Positions 39,412 through 40,716 of a stretch of 40,716 nucleotides of DNA are shown here, one piece after another. Made by a program: the position numbers and the translations under genes. The first letter of the stretch is position 1. Each line of letters opens with the position of its first letter. Source of the DNA: Candidatus Woesearchaeota archaeon CG10_big_fil_rev_8_21_14_0_10_33_12. GTDB lineage: Archaea; Nanobdellota; Nanobdellia; Woesearchaeales; CG1-02-33-12. The stretch spans positions 1-40,716 of the forward strand of contig PCYE01000021.1 in assembly GCA_002762865.1 (NCBI GenBank). Reading direction: 5' to 3'. The notes beneath the pieces are model-generated. The model saw only the letters and a list, made by a program, of their open reading frames with translations. It did no database searches and was not told the DNA's origin.

Positions 39412-39919
39412 TAAGCTCATAGCCTCCCAAGGAAACAAGATAAACAGTATTATTCAGATATTTCTGATTTTCAACTATGTGTTTTGGCGGCCACCCCCAT
39501 CTTAATGGTATCCCTATATTTTTCATTAGCTCAGTTACATTAACACCATGCGCTTCTGGTGATGAAATGATTTTTGTTAGGCCATTTTCTTCAATTGCCT
39601 TAGCCTGCTCAGCACGGTGTAATTTCCTTGCTTTAGGCTGCCAGAGCCTTGGATTATACCACTGCCTTGGGTGTTCTGACCATTCAGGATGCTTTAGTCT
39701 CATCCTTTCTGCAAATTTACCAACTGCAAAATCTGTACAAATAACATATACTCCTCTATCAAAATCAAGGACATTATTAATTAAGGGTTGGTTTGGCGGG
39801 CACCCCTCTTTTTTGTTGTAATTTGGACAACCTTTTGAGTGTTTATAGTATTTGAGTTTACAAAGTGTTTGTATCCCTTCCTTATACGGAATTATTTCTG
39901 GTTCTATTCTTTCAATCAT
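39404..39919 (-). CDS. Cys-rich predicted metal-binding protein
   Basis: A 171-residue protein with an N-terminal Cys cluster: Cys20, then KGCPNY (Cys31) and KEGCPPN (Cys40), like DUF2284-type predicted metal- or Fe-S-binding proteins, though I am not sure of the family. A central YVICTDFAVGKFAERM, PEWSEHPRQWYNPRLWQPKA and a C-terminal GIPLRWGWPPKHI follow, all conserved-looking. It sits between cbf5 and the DUF1461 gene (11 bases and an 8-base overlap), so it is part of a translation-linked operon. Confidence 0.5.
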   Translation of the reverse strand: MIERIEPEIIPYKEGIQTLCKLKYYKHSKGCPNYNKKEGCPPNQPLINNVLDFDRGVYVICTDFAVGKFAERMRLKHPEWSEHPRQWYNPRLWQPKARKLHRAEQAKAIEENGLTKIISSPEAHGVNVTELMKNIGIPLRWGWPPKHIVENQKYLNNTVYLVSLGGYELNA

Positions 39920-39930
39920 CTTAACTGCCC

Positions 39931-40716
39931 TTATTTTTCATAATCTGCTTTATCAATTTTTGGATAAGTTCCAGGCAGCATAAAAACTTTTTCTGTTTTT
40001 ACTGCAAGGCCTCTCTCACCAAGCATCTCCTCAGAATCCATCTTTGCATTTCCATAGCAGATAAGCTCTCCTTTTAATGTAATTACAGCAATAACATCTT
40101 CATTAGTTATGCCTGAATCAAGCTTTGAGATTCCAGGCACATTAAGATTGGCTCCATGGCACAAGCTGTCAACAGCGCTGTCTAATACATAAATTTTCGG
40201 AAGATGCCTGACAGCATTTTCAATTGGCTGTATGCAATAACGCAGGTATTTTTCATTTCCATTTTCATAATAATAAAAAGCGTCTGTTAAATCCTGTAAA
40301 GTAACTAATGTACTTTCATCAAAAGGTCCTGCTTTTGTCCTTCTTAGCTCAGCCATATGGGCTCCGCAGCCAAGTTTTTTGCCAAGGTCATGTATAAGCT
40401 TTCTTATGTATGTTCCTGCCTCACAGCCAACCTTAAATAAGACATCCTGGCCATCAATCTCAATTACCTCAAAATAGTATATCTGCCTCTCCCTTAACCT
40501 TCTTTTAACAGCGCTTTTTAATGGCGGCATCTGCATTATCTTGCCCACAAATTCATTGCATACCTGATAAATCTCATGCTCTGGAATCTCTTTGTGTATA
40601 TGCATCAGCCCAACATATTCTTTTCCTGCCTTAAGCAGTGTCTGCACTACTCTCGTTGCCCTGCCAGTTGCGATTGGCAAAACACCTGTAACACCTGGAT
40701 CAAGAGTGCCAGAATG
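39931..40716 (-). CDS. cbf5: Archaeal Cbf5/TruB pseudouridine synthase, N-terminus beyond the window
   Basis: Partial gene; its 5' end is off the right edge, and about 261 residues are visible. It catalyses uridine-to-pseudouridine change in rRNA, guided by H/ACA RNPs, and in tRNA. The first visible residues HSGTLDPGVTGVLPIATGRAT contain the catalytic Asp motif. MQMPPLKSAVKRRLRERQIY and CEAGTYIRKLIHDLGKKLG follow. A PUA domain closes the protein (from about 165, with LNVPGISKLDSGI and ITLKGELICYGNA). Nothing suggests it is broken. Confidence 0.93.
   Translation of the reverse strand, partial: HSGTLDPGVTGVLPIATGRATRVVQTLLKAGKEYVGLMHIHKEIPEHEIYQVCNEFVGKIMQMPPLKSAVKRRLRERQIYYFEVIEIDGQDVLFKVGCEAGTYIRKLIHDLGKKLGCGAHMAELRRTKAGPFDESTLVTLQDLTDAFYYYENGNEKYLRYCIQPIENAVRHLPKIYVLDSAVDSLCHGANLNVPGISKLDSGITNEDVIAVITLKGELICYGNAKMDSEEMLGERGLAVKTEKVFMLPGTYPKIDKADYEK

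Noticed and set aside
1-40716. tRNA or rRNA genes
   Set aside because: The gaps are AT-rich; I saw no GC-rich cloverleaf with a GTTCRANNC-type T-loop or any rRNA-like block. A covariance-model scan would be needed to exclude them fully.

Overview
The window looks like a chromosome segment of a small-genome, AT-rich archaeon, most likely a DPANN lineage of the Woesearchaeota/Pacearchaeota type; this placement is inferred from gene content. Archaeal markers seen directly are a membrane-inserted LonB protease, a Cbf5-type tRNA/rRNA pseudouridine synthase, RNA polymerase subunit Rpo11/L, a PAC2 proteasome-assembly chaperone, AMMECR1, a METTL5-type methyltransferase, DUF357, TFIIB-like zinc ribbons and Lrp-type regulators. 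Many genes have a TATA box (TTTATAWA type) 25-27 bases upstream of the start codon, which implies leaderless mRNAs. Others, mostly internal to operons, carry GGTGAT/GAGGTG-type ribosome binding sites.

Layout. 1-4734: small zinc proteins, two Lrp-like regulators, a PPOX-type flavin protein and a two-gene unit pairing a xylose-binding lipoprotein (XylF type) with a HAMP membrane protein that has no output domain. 4735-8969: two copies of a palindrome TTCAG-N7-CTGAA between divergent genes. They are followed by a pair of apparently catalytically dead nucleotide enzymes (a winged-helix protein with weak NrdD-like features, and a ThyA-like protein lacking the catalytic Cys), and then argS. 8970-12800: LonB, a tail-anchored protein, a TFIIB-like ribbon and the PAC2 chaperone. 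12801-16160: AT-rich islands with repeats around a GHKL ATPase, a XerA recombinase and a dif-like site.

16161-20770: a six-gene surface-glycan operon (WbqC, PIG-L deacetylase, GT2 processive synthase, lytic-transglycosylase-like protein with a truncated paralogue, GNAT). 20771-28875: METTL5, then an operon rpoL-AMMECR1-HD-GGPP synthase-(25-aa peptide)-ispD-ispF-ispE, with ispH nearby. This is four enzymes of the bacterial MEP isoprenoid pathway beside a prenyl synthase in an archaeal background. 28923-29621: a cis-prenyltransferase.

29676-34294 (minus): a compact six-gene operon of two lipoproteins, two single-span membrane proteins with outward LysM-like domains and two soluble coiled-coil proteins. 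I could not match it to a known system, and it is the best candidate for an undescribed envelope machine. 34421-38291 (minus): a methyltransferase, then an overlapping three-gene operon (radical SAM with an unusual CX2CX2C motif, phosphonopyruvate-decarboxylase-like TPP enzyme, degenerate HAD protein). 38533-40716: DUF357, a DUF1461 membrane protein, a Cys-rich protein and Cbf5, which runs off the window end.

Working model (inference): the GT2/PIG-L/GNAT operon makes an amino-sugar polymer, the lysozyme-fold protein trims it, and the LysM operon binds it at the envelope. All identifications are from reading motifs; no database search was run.
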